From contig NWQM01000010.1 in NCBI GenBank assembly GCA_002798195.1, forward strand, positions 8,613 through 72,612: a stretch of DNA of 64,000 nt, in the 5' to 3' direction. This document shows positions 51,299-59,793 of this stretch, one piece after another. The stretch is from Lysobacteraceae bacterium NML03-0222. GTDB taxonomy: Bacteria; Pseudomonadota; Gammaproteobacteria; Xanthomonadales; Xanthomonadaceae. Numbering within the stretch: position 1 is the first letter of the stretch; the number at the start of each line of letters is the position of its first letter. Made by a program: the position numbers and the translations under genes. The notes under the pieces were generated by a model that was not told the origin of the DNA, did not search any database, and saw nothing but the letters and a program-made list of their open reading frames with translations.

Positions 51299-53389
51299 TT
51301 ACCAGATTTTGACCTGGTTATTGCCCTCGCGCACCATGGCATCGCCGCGCTTGCAGCCCCAGGCCTCGGCAAAGGCGGGCAGGTTGCTGGGCGCGCCGAT
51401 GGCACGGAACTCGGCCGGGGCGTGTGAATCGGTAGTCAGCCGTACCTTCAGCTCATCAGGGGTGAAATTGCGACGCCAGACGGTGGCCCAGTTGGCAAAG
51501 AAGCGCTGGTTGCCACTCAGGCCGTCGATGGCTTCGGGCGTTTTGCCACCCAGGGCGCGCTGATAAGCGTCATAGGCGATGGCCAGGCCGCCGAGGTCAG
51601 CGATGTTTTCGCCCAGGGTCAGTTTGCCGTTGACATGTTGACCGGCCACTTCATAAGCATCGAATTGCTGCACCAGCTTGTTGGCGAGCGCCTTGAAGTT
51701 GCGCGCATCGCTTTCCTGCCACCAGTTTTCCAGATTGCCATTGGCGGCAAAGCGGCTGCCCTGGTCGTCAAAGCCATGGGTCATTTCATGACCAATCACC
51801 GCGCCGATGCCGCCGTAATTGAGTGCATCGTCAGCCTTGCCGTCAAAGAACGGCGGCTGCAGGATGGCCGCAGGGAATACGATTTCATTTTGCAGCGGGT
51901 TGTAATAGGCGTTGACCGTCTGCGGGCTCATCGCCCATTCGTCCTTGTCCACGGGCTTGCCGATTTTGCCGAGCGACCAGCGATAGTTGAAAGCATTGGC
52001 GGCCAGCACGTTCTCGATATAGCTGTCGCGGCGGGTTTCAAGGCCGCTGAAATCGCGCCATTTGTTGGGATAGCCAATCTTGGTGGTGAAGCCCTTGAGC
52101 TTTTCCTCGGCGCGGGCGCGGGTTTCCTCGCCCATCCAGTCCAGCTGCTTGAGGCGTTCGGCAAAGGCATCGCCCAGATTCTTCACCAGCGTTTCCATGC
52201 GCGCCTTGGACTCGGCCGGGAAGGCCAGCTTGACATAAATCTGGCCGAGCGCTTCGCCCACCTGGCTGTTGATGGTGCCCAGCACGCGCTTCCAACGCTC
52301 GCGGTTTTCCTGCTGGCCGCGCATCGCCTTGTTATGGAAGTCGAAATGGGCATTGACAAAGTCGCTGGAAAGATACGGCGCGGCACTATCGACCAGATGG
52401 AAGCGCAGATAGCTTTGCCAGGTACTGACCGGGACATCGACCAGCATCTGGCTGACTTCGCGGTGAAATTCCGGCACGGCCAGCGAGAACATGACCGGCT
52501 TTTCCACGCCCTGGGATTCAAAGAATTTCGACCAGGAGAAATTCGGGGTGAGCTTGTCGGCCTCTTCGGGGCTGACCGGGTGGTAGTACAGCGAGACATC
52601 GCGGGCGAGTTCTTCGCTGGACTTGGAGGCATTGGCAAGGCGGGTTTCAAAGGCCAGCACCGCCTTGGCCTCGCGCTCGGCATCGGCCGGGGCAAGTCCC
52701 GAGAGCGTCAGGATGCGCGCCACATATTGTTCATAGGCGGTGCGCTTGTCCTGCTTGTCGGCATCGAAATAGAACCCCTTGTCCGGCAGCCCCAGGCCGC
52801 CCTGGGTGGCATAGGCGATATTCATGCCGGAGTTTTTGAAGTCCGCTTCCGGGCCAAAACCAAACAGCATGCCTTCACCCTGCGAATAGCTGTGCCGCAG
52901 GTGCTCGGCAATGCTGGCGGTGTCGCTGAGCGCTTCAATGGCTTCAATACGCGATTTCAGCGGGCTGATGCCCTGGGCTTCAATCTTGGCTTCGTCCATG
53001 CCGGTGGCGTAGAAGTCGCCAATCAGCTTGTCGATGCCCTTGGCATCTTTCATGGCGGCGGCTTGCTCGACAATCTGGCGCTGAATGGCATTGGAGCGCT
53101 CATCAAGCATCTCGAACGCACCCCAGCTGGTGCGGTCGGAAGGAATCGGGTTGGCAGCCAGCCAGTTCTTGTTGATATAGCTGCCAAAGTCCATACAGGC
53201 ATTGCCGGCGCTGTCGATATCGGCAGCGCTGAAGCTGTTCATCGGCGGCAGCTTGGCTTCATCAAGCGTGTAGCTGGGCGCTTCTGGTGCTACGTTCGCA
53301 GCCGTGCTGTTGTCGGACTGGGTGCAGCCGGCCAGGACTGCGCTGATGCCAAGGCAAAGCGCCAAATGGGCAAGACGGGGTGTACGCAT
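51299..53389 (-). CDS. M13-family metallopeptidase, PepO-like lipoprotein
   Basis: A 696-residue M13 endopeptidase (neprilysin family). The signal MRTPRLAHLALCLGISAVLAGC has a lipobox (LAGC). Motifs: NAYYNPLQNEIVFPAAILQPPFF, HExxH in GHEMTHGFDDQG (His534, Glu535, His538), ENIADLGG (zinc Glu594) and the C-terminal CKRGDAMVREGNNQVKIW. All active-site parts are intact. It probably degrades peptides in the periplasm. AAGGA lies before ATG 53389. A degenerate paralogue lies downstream (49168), separated by a terminator. Confidence 0.94.
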   Translation of the reverse strand: MRTPRLAHLALCLGISAVLAGCTQSDNSTAANVAPEAPSYTLDEAKLPPMNSFSAADIDSAGNACMDFGSYINKNWLAANPIPSDRTSWGAFEMLDERSNAIQRQIVEQAAAMKDAKGIDKLIGDFYATGMDEAKIEAQGISPLKSRIEAIEALSDTASIAEHLRHSYSQGEGMLFGFGPEADFKNSGMNIAYATQGGLGLPDKGFYFDADKQDKRTAYEQYVARILTLSGLAPADAEREAKAVLAFETRLANASKSSEELARDVSLYYHPVSPEEADKLTPNFSWSKFFESQGVEKPVMFSLAVPEFHREVSQMLVDVPVSTWQSYLRFHLVDSAAPYLSSDFVNAHFDFHNKAMRGQQENRERWKRVLGTINSQVGEALGQIYVKLAFPAESKARMETLVKNLGDAFAERLKQLDWMGEETRARAEEKLKGFTTKIGYPNKWRDFSGLETRRDSYIENVLAANAFNYRWSLGKIGKPVDKDEWAMSPQTVNAYYNPLQNEIVFPAAILQPPFFDGKADDALNYGGIGAVIGHEMTHGFDDQGSRFAANGNLENWWQESDARNFKALANKLVQQFDAYEVAGQHVNGKLTLGENIADLGGLAIAYDAYQRALGGKTPEAIDGLSGNQRFFANWATVWRRNFTPDELKVRLTTDSHAPAEFRAIGAPSNLPAFAEAWGCKRGDAMVREGNNQVKIW

Positions 53390-53493
53390 GGGAGTTTTCC
53401 TTCTGCCCACCGTGGGCAGATTGTTGTGTTGAACTGTAAGCCTTCCAGGGTATTTATGTGCCTGCCGGAAGTCATGGATTGAGGGCGGTGGTA

Positions 53494-53808
53494 TCAGTTT
53501 TCGTCAGACACCGGGCCGACAAAGCGGGTCAGCTCGCCTGCCAGCAGTGACATGCTGCCGGTGTGGCGGTCATGGCCGTCCCGGGAGTATTCAAAGCGGT
53601 AACTGCGCTCAAGGCCAAGCCGGCCATCATGACCACGGCGCAGGCGAAAGCCGGTGGCATGCACACTGTGGTCGAGCCACTGCACGCCGGCGCGCTGGCA
53701 GGCCTGACGGCCGATTTCACTGGCCTGTTCGGCAGCGCGGCGGGCGGCATTGACCCAAACCATCAAGGCGCCGACTACCAGCAATGCCCACAGCATGTTT
53801 TCCATCAT
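53494..53808 (-). CDS. DUF3301 family membrane-anchored protein
   Basis: A 104-residue protein with one N-terminal membrane segment (MLWALLVVGALMVWV) and a small soluble part (ACQRAGVQWLDHSVHATGFRLRRGHDGRLGLERSYRFEYSRDG). This resembles the DUF3301 family found in Gammaproteobacteria. The start overlaps the stop of the DUF2272 gene (ATGA at 53805-53808), so it is the last gene of the Trm112-nadC-DUF2272-DUF3301 string. Function unknown. Confidence 0.7.
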   Translation of the reverse strand: MMENMLWALLVVGALMVWVNAARRAAEQASEIGRQACQRAGVQWLDHSVHATGFRLRRGHDGRLGLERSYRFEYSRDGHDRHTGSMSLLAGELTRFVGPVSDEN

Positions 53809-54806
53809 TGCGCCTCGGGCTTGAGCTTGAGCAGCGCCGCCCAATTCTGCCGGTTCATGCTGCAGGCGGCTTCGTTTTCCGGCGAGCAGGCGGGTGACTG
53901 GCCGTCCTCGTCACTGGCAACCCAATCATTGCTGATGGGGCGCGGCAAGATGGCGCGTCCTTGACCGTCGAGCCTGAGTTTGCGCATCGCCACCATATTG
54001 GCGACATTGCCGCCCACCAGCCAGACTTCATTCGGGGTGAGATTGACGACGATATCGCAATGCGATTGCAGGCCGCCATTGCTGCTGGCAAGAAAAGCCG
54101 ACAGGCCGCCAAAGCCGACCACATTGCGGTTGTTGCGCACGTAGCAAAGCATGTCACCCAGCGCTACCGGGGTCTGGTTGGGATCGGCGAAGCGGTAGGG
54201 GCCGCTATCACGATAGGCGGCGCGGATGTAGTCGATATGGCTGGCGGAATGGCGGAAGCCACTGGCACCGGCCTTGACCATCACATAGGAAATGAAGGCG
54301 GCTGACCACGGCGCATCCACCACGAAGCTGCGGCAATCGCTGCGGGTATAGCTCGATGCCAGCGGGTCCTGGCATTGATAGGCCGAGGTATAGCTGCCGA
54401 ATACGCGCTGCAAGGTGCCGCTGTCACGCCAGTAGGCGACGACCCGCTCCCAGGCCGGGCTGCCATCGGCAAGCCGGGTGCGCTCGGCCTCGGTGGTGCG
54501 CCGGCTGGCCAGCCGGCCATTGGCGTCAATAAAAGGCTGTGACCAGGCGGCGTGCTCACGCTTGGCGACCTCAACAATGCGTGTGACCAGTGCCGTGCCG
54601 GGGGGAAATGTCTCGGCGGGCGCCTGCCATGCCGGACGTGGGGCGTCGTCTTGTTCGGGGGCGTGTTCAGGGAGCGATGGCGTGTTTGTCGGTGCCTTGA
54701 CGACCGGTTCGGGGGGCTGTGTCTGCGGCTTGGGCGCAGTGGCGCAGCCTGCCAGCAGCAGGGCAGTCGTCAGCGTGGAAATACGCAGCGAAAAGGGCAG
54801 TTTCAT
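53805..54806 (-). CDS. DUF2272-domain lipoprotein
   Basis: A 333-residue predicted lipoprotein (MKLPFSLRISTLTTALLLAGC). A Pro-rich linker (PKPQTQPPEPVVKAPTNTPSLPEHAPEQ) is followed by the DUF2272 domain: WERVVAYWRDSG, DCRSFVVDAPWSAAFISYVMVKAGA, HIDYIRAAYRD, ALGDMLCYVRNN and SHCDIVVNLTPNEVWLVGGNVANMVAMRKLRL. The PWSAAFISYVM and HCDIVV motifs suggest an NlpC/P60-like (Cys-His) fold, though the catalytic residues are not proved. It lies 8 bases from nadC on the same strand. Confidence 0.8.
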   Translation of the reverse strand: MKLPFSLRISTLTTALLLAGCATAPKPQTQPPEPVVKAPTNTPSLPEHAPEQDDAPRPAWQAPAETFPPGTALVTRIVEVAKREHAAWSQPFIDANGRLASRRTTEAERTRLADGSPAWERVVAYWRDSGTLQRVFGSYTSAYQCQDPLASSYTRSDCRSFVVDAPWSAAFISYVMVKAGASGFRHSASHIDYIRAAYRDSGPYRFADPNQTPVALGDMLCYVRNNRNVVGFGGLSAFLASSNGGLQSHCDIVVNLTPNEVWLVGGNVANMVAMRKLRLDGQGRAILPRPISNDWVASDEDGQSPACSPENEAACSMNRQNWAALLKLKPEAQ

Positions 54807-54814
54807 GATGAGTA

Positions 54815-55693
54815 TCAGCTGGAGGAAGTGGGCGGCGGGCCGAGCTTCATGGACAGGTCAATGGCATGCACATGCTTGGTCAGGCTGCCGATGGAAATAT
54901 AGTCCACCCCATCGCGGGCGATGTCGGCAATGCTGTTCATATCCACGCCACCGGAGACTTCCAGCGGGATGCGTCCGGCAAATTCCTCGCGGGCAATGCG
55001 CACCGCTTCGCGACGGCTGGCGGCATCAAAATCGTCAATCAGGATACGGGTGCAGTCGGTTTGCAGTGCCTGACGCAATTCATCCAGGGTTTCCACTTCG
55101 ATAATCAGCGGCAAATCCGGAAATTGCGCGCGCGCCTCGTCGGCGGCCTGGCGCAGCGAGCCTGCGGCGCGGATATGGTTTTCCTTCAGCATTACCGCAT
55201 CGAACAAGCCAATGCGGTGGTTATGGCCGCCGCCCACACGCACGGCGTATTTCTGCGCCAGCCGCAGGCCGGGAAGGGTCTTGCGGGTATCGAGGATTTT
55301 GGTATGCGTGCCTGCAACTGCCGCCACATATTGGGCAGTAACAGTGGCCGTGCCGGAGAGCGTTTGCAGAAAGTTGAGCGCGCAGCGCTCGGCACTGACC
55401 AGCGCTCGGCTGCGACCTTGTAAGGTGGCGATGACCGTGCCGGCCTTGACGTGCGCGCCTTCCTGGATGCGCCACTGGATTTGCACGCTTTCATCCAGCA
55501 GCCGGTGACAGGCGTCAAACCAGGGACGGCCGGCAATGACCGCCTCTTCCTTGCATAGCAGATAGGCACTGTCCGGGGCATCGGGCAGCAGCGCGGCGGT
55601 GACATCGCCGCTGGCAATATCCTCGGCCAGTGCGCGACGCGCATCGTCCAGTACCCGCTCGGGATCTGGCGGCAAAATCTGTACTTGGCTCAT
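54815..55693 (-). CDS. nadC: Nicotinate-nucleotide pyrophosphorylase (carboxylating)
   Basis: NadC, 292 residues, turns quinolinate and PRPP into nicotinate mononucleotide in NAD synthesis. Signatures: ALAEDIASGDVTAALLP, VSAERCALNFLQTLSGTATVTAQYV, ILDTRKTLPGLRLAQKYAVRVGGGHNHRIGLFDAVMLKENHI, VEVETL-type VETLDELRQAL and LEVSGGVDMNSIADIARDGVDYISIGSLTKHV. It overlaps the Trm112 stop (ATGA at 55690-55693). Downstream are DUF2272 and DUF3301. Confidence 0.96.
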   Translation of the reverse strand: MSQVQILPPDPERVLDDARRALAEDIASGDVTAALLPDAPDSAYLLCKEEAVIAGRPWFDACHRLLDESVQIQWRIQEGAHVKAGTVIATLQGRSRALVSAERCALNFLQTLSGTATVTAQYVAAVAGTHTKILDTRKTLPGLRLAQKYAVRVGGGHNHRIGLFDAVMLKENHIRAAGSLRQAADEARAQFPDLPLIIEVETLDELRQALQTDCTRILIDDFDAASRREAVRIAREEFAGRIPLEVSGGVDMNSIADIARDGVDYISIGSLTKHVHAIDLSMKLGPPPTSSS

Positions 55694-55953
55694 GCGTCAA
55701 AGCCGGCAATCGTGCGGGTTTCGACGGATTCCTCCGGCAGCAGTACCGGGATGCCCTCATCCACCCGGTACAGACGCTTGCCGTCCTGGGTAATCAGCGC
55801 CTGCTGCAATGGCGTGGTCTGGGTATGCTCGCCAAAGGCCAGAGCACCTGTGGCAATCGCGGCATTGAGCGTTGCAAGGCGTGTGCCATCAAGCAGTGCC
55901 AAAGGCTGGCGGCTGATAGGGCAGGCGAGAATATCGAGCAGTTTCTTGTCCAT
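55690..55953 (-). CDS. Trm112 family protein
   Basis: An 87-residue YcaR/Trm112-like protein: MDKKLLDILACPISRQPLALLD, LITQDGKRLYRVDEGIPVLLPEES. The CP and GIPVLLPEE motifs define the family, a small zinc-ribbon-like fold that in eukaryotes activates methyltransferases; the role in bacteria is unclear. One Cys is left of the classical four. First gene of the string with nadC; divergent from purE by 54 bases. Confidence 0.9.
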   Translation of the reverse strand: MDKKLLDILACPISRQPLALLDGTRLATLNAAIATGALAFGEHTQTTPLQQALITQDGKRLYRVDEGIPVLLPEESVETRTIAGFDA

Positions 55954-56007
55954 GACATCAATCGCATTGGGGTGCCTTAGAATACGCCTTTAGTCACCGG
56001 GACAGCC

Positions 56008-56511
56008 ATGACCGCGCAACAACCGCCCAAAGTGGGCATCGTGATGGGGTCGCGTTCTGATTGGGAAACCATGAAGCATGCGGCAGACAAATTGGATTTG
56101 CTGGGCGTGCCCTATGAAGTGCGCGTGGTATCGGCGCACCGCACCCCGGATGTGCTGTTTGAATATGCCGAACAGGCGGCCAGCCGTGGCCTGCGCGCCA
56201 TAATTGCAGGCGCCGGAGGCGCGGCGCACTTGCCGGGTATGCTGGCAGCCAAGACCGCGGTGCCGGTACTGGGTGTGCCGGTACAGTCCAGGGCGTTGAA
56301 CGGTCTGGATTCGCTGCTTTCGATTGTGCAGATGCCAGCGGGCATTCCGGTGGCGACCTTTGCCATCGCCAATGCCGGTGCCGCCAATGCCGCGCTGTTT
56401 GCCGCTGCCATGCTGGCTGCTGATGATGCGCAAATCGCTGCCAGTCTGGCGGCCTTCCGCAGCAAGCAATGCGCGGACGTGATGGCTGCCGATGACCCCA
56501 GGATTGGATGA
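56008..56511 (+). CDS. purE: 5-(carboxyamino)imidazole ribonucleotide mutase PurE
   Basis: PurE, 167 residues, converts N5-CAIR to CAIR. KVGIVMGSRSDWETMKHAADKLDLLGVPYEVRVVSAHRTPD, IIAGAGGAAHLPGMLAAKTAVPVLGVPVQ, GLDSLLSIVQMPAGIPVATFAIANAGAANAALFAA are diagnostic. The purK start overlaps its stop (ATGA at 56508-56511). Confidence 0.97.
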   Translation: MTAQQPPKVGIVMGSRSDWETMKHAADKLDLLGVPYEVRVVSAHRTPDVLFEYAEQAASRGLRAIIAGAGGAAHLPGMLAAKTAVPVLGVPVQSRALNGLDSLLSIVQMPAGIPVATFAIANAGAANAALFAAAMLAADDAQIAASLAAFRSKQCADVMAADDPRIG

Positions 56512-57671
56512 GCAAGATGCAGGCAACAACGCTGGGTATTTTGGGCGGCGGACAACTGGCGCGGATGATGGCGCTGGCCGGCGCACCGCTGGGTCTGCGC
56601 TTTCTGGTGCTCGATGGCAATGCTGAATCCTGCGCCGGCCAGCTTGCGCCAATGCTGGTTGGCGAATATGGCGACGAGGTCGTGCTGCGCCAGTTTGCCG
56701 AGCAGGTGGATGTGGCGACTTTCGACTTTGAAAATGTCCCCGCCACCACCGCCCAATGGCTGGCAACGCATGCGCCGGTGTTTCCAAGCCCGCGCGCCTT
56801 GGCGGTGGCACAAGACCGCTTGAGTGAAAAAAGCCTGTTCCGTGAGCTGGGCATCCCGGTGCCGGATTTTGCCGATGTGACAAGCCTTGAGGCGCTGCAC
56901 GCGGCGGTGACCAGGCTCGGTACGCCCTGCATCCTCAAGACCCGCCGCCTGGGTTATGACGGCAAGGGCCAGTTCCGTATCAAGTCGCCTGCCGATGTCG
57001 AGGCAGCCTGGCAGGCGTTGGGGGCGCAGGCGCAAAAAACTGGACTGATTCTGGAGGCCTTTGTCCCCTTCCAGAGTGAGGTATCGGTGATTGCCGTGCG
57101 CGGCCGTGATGGTGAATTCCGCACCTGGCCGCTGACCCGCAACTGGCATGTCGATGGCGTACTATCGGCCAGCCTTGCCCCGGCGGGGATGAGTGCTGCA
57201 ATCGAGCAGCAGGCCATTGCTCATGCCCGGAAACTTGCCGAAGCGCTTGATTATGTGGGCGTGTTTGCACTGGAGCTGTTTTGCCGCGATGGTGAGCTGC
57301 TCGCCAATGAAATGGCGCCACGGGTACATAATTCCGGACACTGGACCATTGAAGGCAGCTTCACCTCTCAGTTCCAGAACCATTTGCGCGCGGTGCTGGG
57401 ACTGCCGTTGGGCGATACCGGGCTGCGGCAGCCCAGCTGCATGCTGAACTGGATTGGCGCCATGCCCGATGCTCTGCCGGTACTGCAAGAAGCCGGCGGT
57501 TACTGGCACGACTATGGCAAACAGCCCCGCGAAGGTCGCAAGGTAGGACACGCCACCCTCTGCGCCGACAGCGCCGAAGCCCTGGCGGCCAAGCTCGAAC
57601 GCGTCGGCCAAGCACTTGGGCGCAGCGCCCAGACGGCACCAGTAGTTGAGGCATTGAGCGCTATCGCCTGA
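56508..57671 (+). CDS. purK: 5-(carboxyamino)imidazole ribonucleotide synthase PurK
   Basis: PurK, 387 residues, an ATP-grasp enzyme that makes N5-CAIR from AIR, bicarbonate and ATP. LGILGGGQLARMMALAGAPLGLRFLVLDG, VATFDFENVPATTAQWL, ILKTRRLGYDGKGQFRIKSP, ILEAFVPFQSEVSVIAVRGRDGEF and LLANEMAPRVHNSGHWTIEGSFTSQFQNHLRAVLGLPLGD. Translationally coupled to purE. Confidence 0.97.
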   Translation: MSKMQATTLGILGGGQLARMMALAGAPLGLRFLVLDGNAESCAGQLAPMLVGEYGDEVVLRQFAEQVDVATFDFENVPATTAQWLATHAPVFPSPRALAVAQDRLSEKSLFRELGIPVPDFADVTSLEALHAAVTRLGTPCILKTRRLGYDGKGQFRIKSPADVEAAWQALGAQAQKTGLILEAFVPFQSEVSVIAVRGRDGEFRTWPLTRNWHVDGVLSASLAPAGMSAAIEQQAIAHARKLAEALDYVGVFALELFCRDGELLANEMAPRVHNSGHWTIEGSFTSQFQNHLRAVLGLPLGDTGLRQPSCMLNWIGAMPDALPVLQEAGGYWHDYGKQPREGRKVGHATLCADSAEALAAKLERVGQALGRSAQTAPVVEALSAIA

Positions 57672-57682
57672 TGGCCGGTTGC

Positions 57683-57712
57683 CGCACAGCCGCAGGTTCT
57701 GACGGCTGTGCG
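57683..57712. terminator. Hairpin between purK and the patatin gene
   Basis: A 10-bp perfect stem CGCACAGCCG / CGGCTGTGCG with a 10-base loop between two convergent genes. No clear T-run. Confidence 0.5.
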
Positions 57713-57731
57713 TTGCAATCGGGAGCGCCGC

Positions 57732-58937
57732 TTACAGCCGCGTCAGCCCGGTTTTCTGTTCTTCGCGGTGGATATCGTGCACGGCATAGCCACAGTCGCG
57801 GCTGGGCAGCTTGAACCATTCCGGGCGAGTCAGGGTTTGGCGGGTATCGCGCAGACCGCTCTCCCAGTGGTTCTGCATGCTGATGCTGCCAAAGGCATAG
57901 TCCTTGAACTGCTGCTCGTGGGGTTTGGCCTGATAAATCAGATGCACGATATTGACCACCCGGTCGTCCAGCCACGGCTCCAGGGTTTTGCGCAAATCCG
58001 CTGGCAGCCGTTTGTCGGGCAGTTGCTCGATAAGGTCGGTCAGTGCCGTGCGCAGCTGCTGCATGCGCGCCACCATGTCGGTGCCGTGGCGGGTGCGGCT
58101 GGAAAACTGGATGTCCTTGGTGCGCTCTAGTACATCCATCATGGTCTGCGGAAACTCGCCGCGTGCGCTCCACAAGTCCACCTGAAAGGCGAGGGTGTCG
58201 TTGCGCGGCCATTCGTCGAGGATATGCTCCAGCGGGGTATTGGAGACGATGCCGCCATCCCAGTAGAAACGGCCATCAATCTCTACCGGCGCAAATGCCG
58301 GGGGCAATGAGCCGGAGGCGAGGATATGCTCCGGGCCGATGCGGGTATCGCGGCTATCGAAGTAACGGAAGTTGCCGCTTTCCACATCGGTGGCGCCGAC
58401 CGTGAGCCGGGTATCCGGGTCTTGGTTGATGCGGTCGAAGTCCACCAGCCGCTCAAGGGTCTGAATCAGCGGACGAGTATCGTAGAAACTGGTGGCATTG
58501 GCGCTGCCGTCGGCGAGCATGAACGGTGAGGTAAGCCACGGCTCGAAGAAGCCGGTCTGCCCCTGCCAGAGAGCGGCCATCGCGCTCATCGAGGCTGCCC
58601 AGGTTTCCAGTGCCGGTGACATCGGCAGCATGGCAAGGCTGTTGCGAATGCCAAGGGCAGGCAGGGTGGCAAGCCCGGCAGGCTGGCAGATGGTGTCCCA
58701 GAATTCGCGCAGCCGTTCGACCCGGTCTTCCGGGCGGTTGCCGGCAATCAGCGCGGCATTGATGGCGCCGATGGAAATGCCGGCATACCAGTTGGGGCGG
58801 ATGCCGGCCTCATTCAGTGCTTCATAGACACCGCACTGGTAGGCGCCGAGCGCACCGCCACCCTGCAAAACCAGGGCGACGGAAGGGTATTGGGCGACTT
58901 TTTCCAGCAATGCCCGCTGCTGTTTGCGGCTCAACAT
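57732..58937 (-). CDS. Patatin-like phospholipase (DUF3734-type)
   Basis: A 401-residue patatin-like protein. Oxyanion GGGALGAYQCGVYEAL (with LVLQGGGALGA), nucleophile Ser in GISIGAINAALIAG (GxSxG) and the catalytic Asp in WDGGIVSNTPL. The C-terminal part (SRTRHGTDMVARMQQLRTAL, VNIVHLIYQAKPHEQQFKDYAFG) is the DUF3734 extension. It would act as a cytosolic or membrane-associated lipid hydrolase; in PHB- or lipid-related clusters it lies beside 3-hydroxybutyrate dehydrogenase, as here. Its ATG 58937 overlaps the bdhA stop (TGATG). Confidence 0.9.
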   Translation of the reverse strand: MLSRKQQRALLEKVAQYPSVALVLQGGGALGAYQCGVYEALNEAGIRPNWYAGISIGAINAALIAGNRPEDRVERLREFWDTICQPAGLATLPALGIRNSLAMLPMSPALETWAASMSAMAALWQGQTGFFEPWLTSPFMLADGSANATSFYDTRPLIQTLERLVDFDRINQDPDTRLTVGATDVESGNFRYFDSRDTRIGPEHILASGSLPPAFAPVEIDGRFYWDGGIVSNTPLEHILDEWPRNDTLAFQVDLWSARGEFPQTMMDVLERTKDIQFSSRTRHGTDMVARMQQLRTALTDLIEQLPDKRLPADLRKTLEPWLDDRVVNIVHLIYQAKPHEQQFKDYAFGSISMQNHWESGLRDTRQTLTRPEWFKLPSRDCGYAVHDIHREEQKTGLTRL

Positions 58938-59725
58938 CACTGCATATGCCAGCCGTGGCTGACAGCAAGGCTCTGCCCGGTCAGCGCGTTGTTTTCAAAT
59001 GCGGCCAGGAACAGCGCCACATTGGCGACATCGTCAATGGTGGTGAACTCATGATCGACGGTGTTTTTCAGCATGATGTTCTTGATGACTTCTTCTTCGC
59101 TGATGCCGAATTCACGAGCTTGTTCGGGGATTTGCTTGTCCACCAGCGGCGTGCGTACAAAGCCCGGACAGATGACGTTGGCGCGGATGCCCAAGGGGCC
59201 GCCTTCTTTGGCGACGGTGCGGCACAGGCCGAGCAGGCCGTGCTTGGCGGTGACATAGGCCGACTTCAGCGGCGAGGCTTCCAGCGAATGCACGCTGCCC
59301 ATGTAGATGATGGCGCCGGGGGCTTTGCGCTTTTCCATGTCGCGCATCGCTTCGCGGGTGGTCAGGAAGGCACCGTCGCAATGGATGGCGAGCATCTTTT
59401 TCCAGTCCGCCAGCGAAAAATCGGTGATTTTGTTGATGATTTGGATGCCGGCATTGGAAACCAGCACGTCAATCTGGCCATAGTGGCCGATGGCCTTGGC
59501 AAAGCCTGCGACTACCTGTTCTTCGCTGCTGACATCCATCGCCACGGCGAGTGCATCACCGCCATTTGTGCGGATTTCGGCGGCGACTTTTTCCGCCGCC
59601 TCCAAGTTAAGGTCGGAGACCACCACTTTGCCGCCCGCAGCGGCATAGACTTCGGCGATGCGCTTGCCGATGCCGCTGGCGGCGCCGGTGACAAGGCAGA
59701 CTTTTCCGTTCAGTTGGGTATTCAT
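58937..59725 (-). CDS. bdhA: 3-hydroxybutyrate dehydrogenase
   Basis: A 262-residue short-chain dehydrogenase: NAD motif LVTGAASGIGKRIAEVYAAAGGKVVVSDL, NAG in VSNAGIQIINKI, the catalytic Ser/Tyr/Lys in GSVHSLEASPLKSAYVTAKHGLLG, and C-terminal HGWHMQ. The KSAYVTAKHGLLG and NALTGQSLAVSHGWHMQ forms match D-3-hydroxybutyrate dehydrogenases. It oxidises 3-hydroxybutyrate to acetoacetate with NAD. ATG 59725 with AGGA upstream; a TTG just before it is not used. Operon with the patatin gene. Confidence 0.9.
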   Translation of the reverse strand: MNTQLNGKVCLVTGAASGIGKRIAEVYAAAGGKVVVSDLNLEAAEKVAAEIRTNGGDALAVAMDVSSEEQVVAGFAKAIGHYGQIDVLVSNAGIQIINKITDFSLADWKKMLAIHCDGAFLTTREAMRDMEKRKAPGAIIYMGSVHSLEASPLKSAYVTAKHGLLGLCRTVAKEGGPLGIRANVICPGFVRTPLVDKQIPEQAREFGISEEEVIKNIMLKNTVDHEFTTIDDVANVALFLAAFENNALTGQSLAVSHGWHMQ

Positions 59726-59793
59726 CAAATCATTCCTGTAGCAGGGGGTAATACGGTGCTGAGCAACTTTGCAAAGCGCTGTGGCCTGCCAGT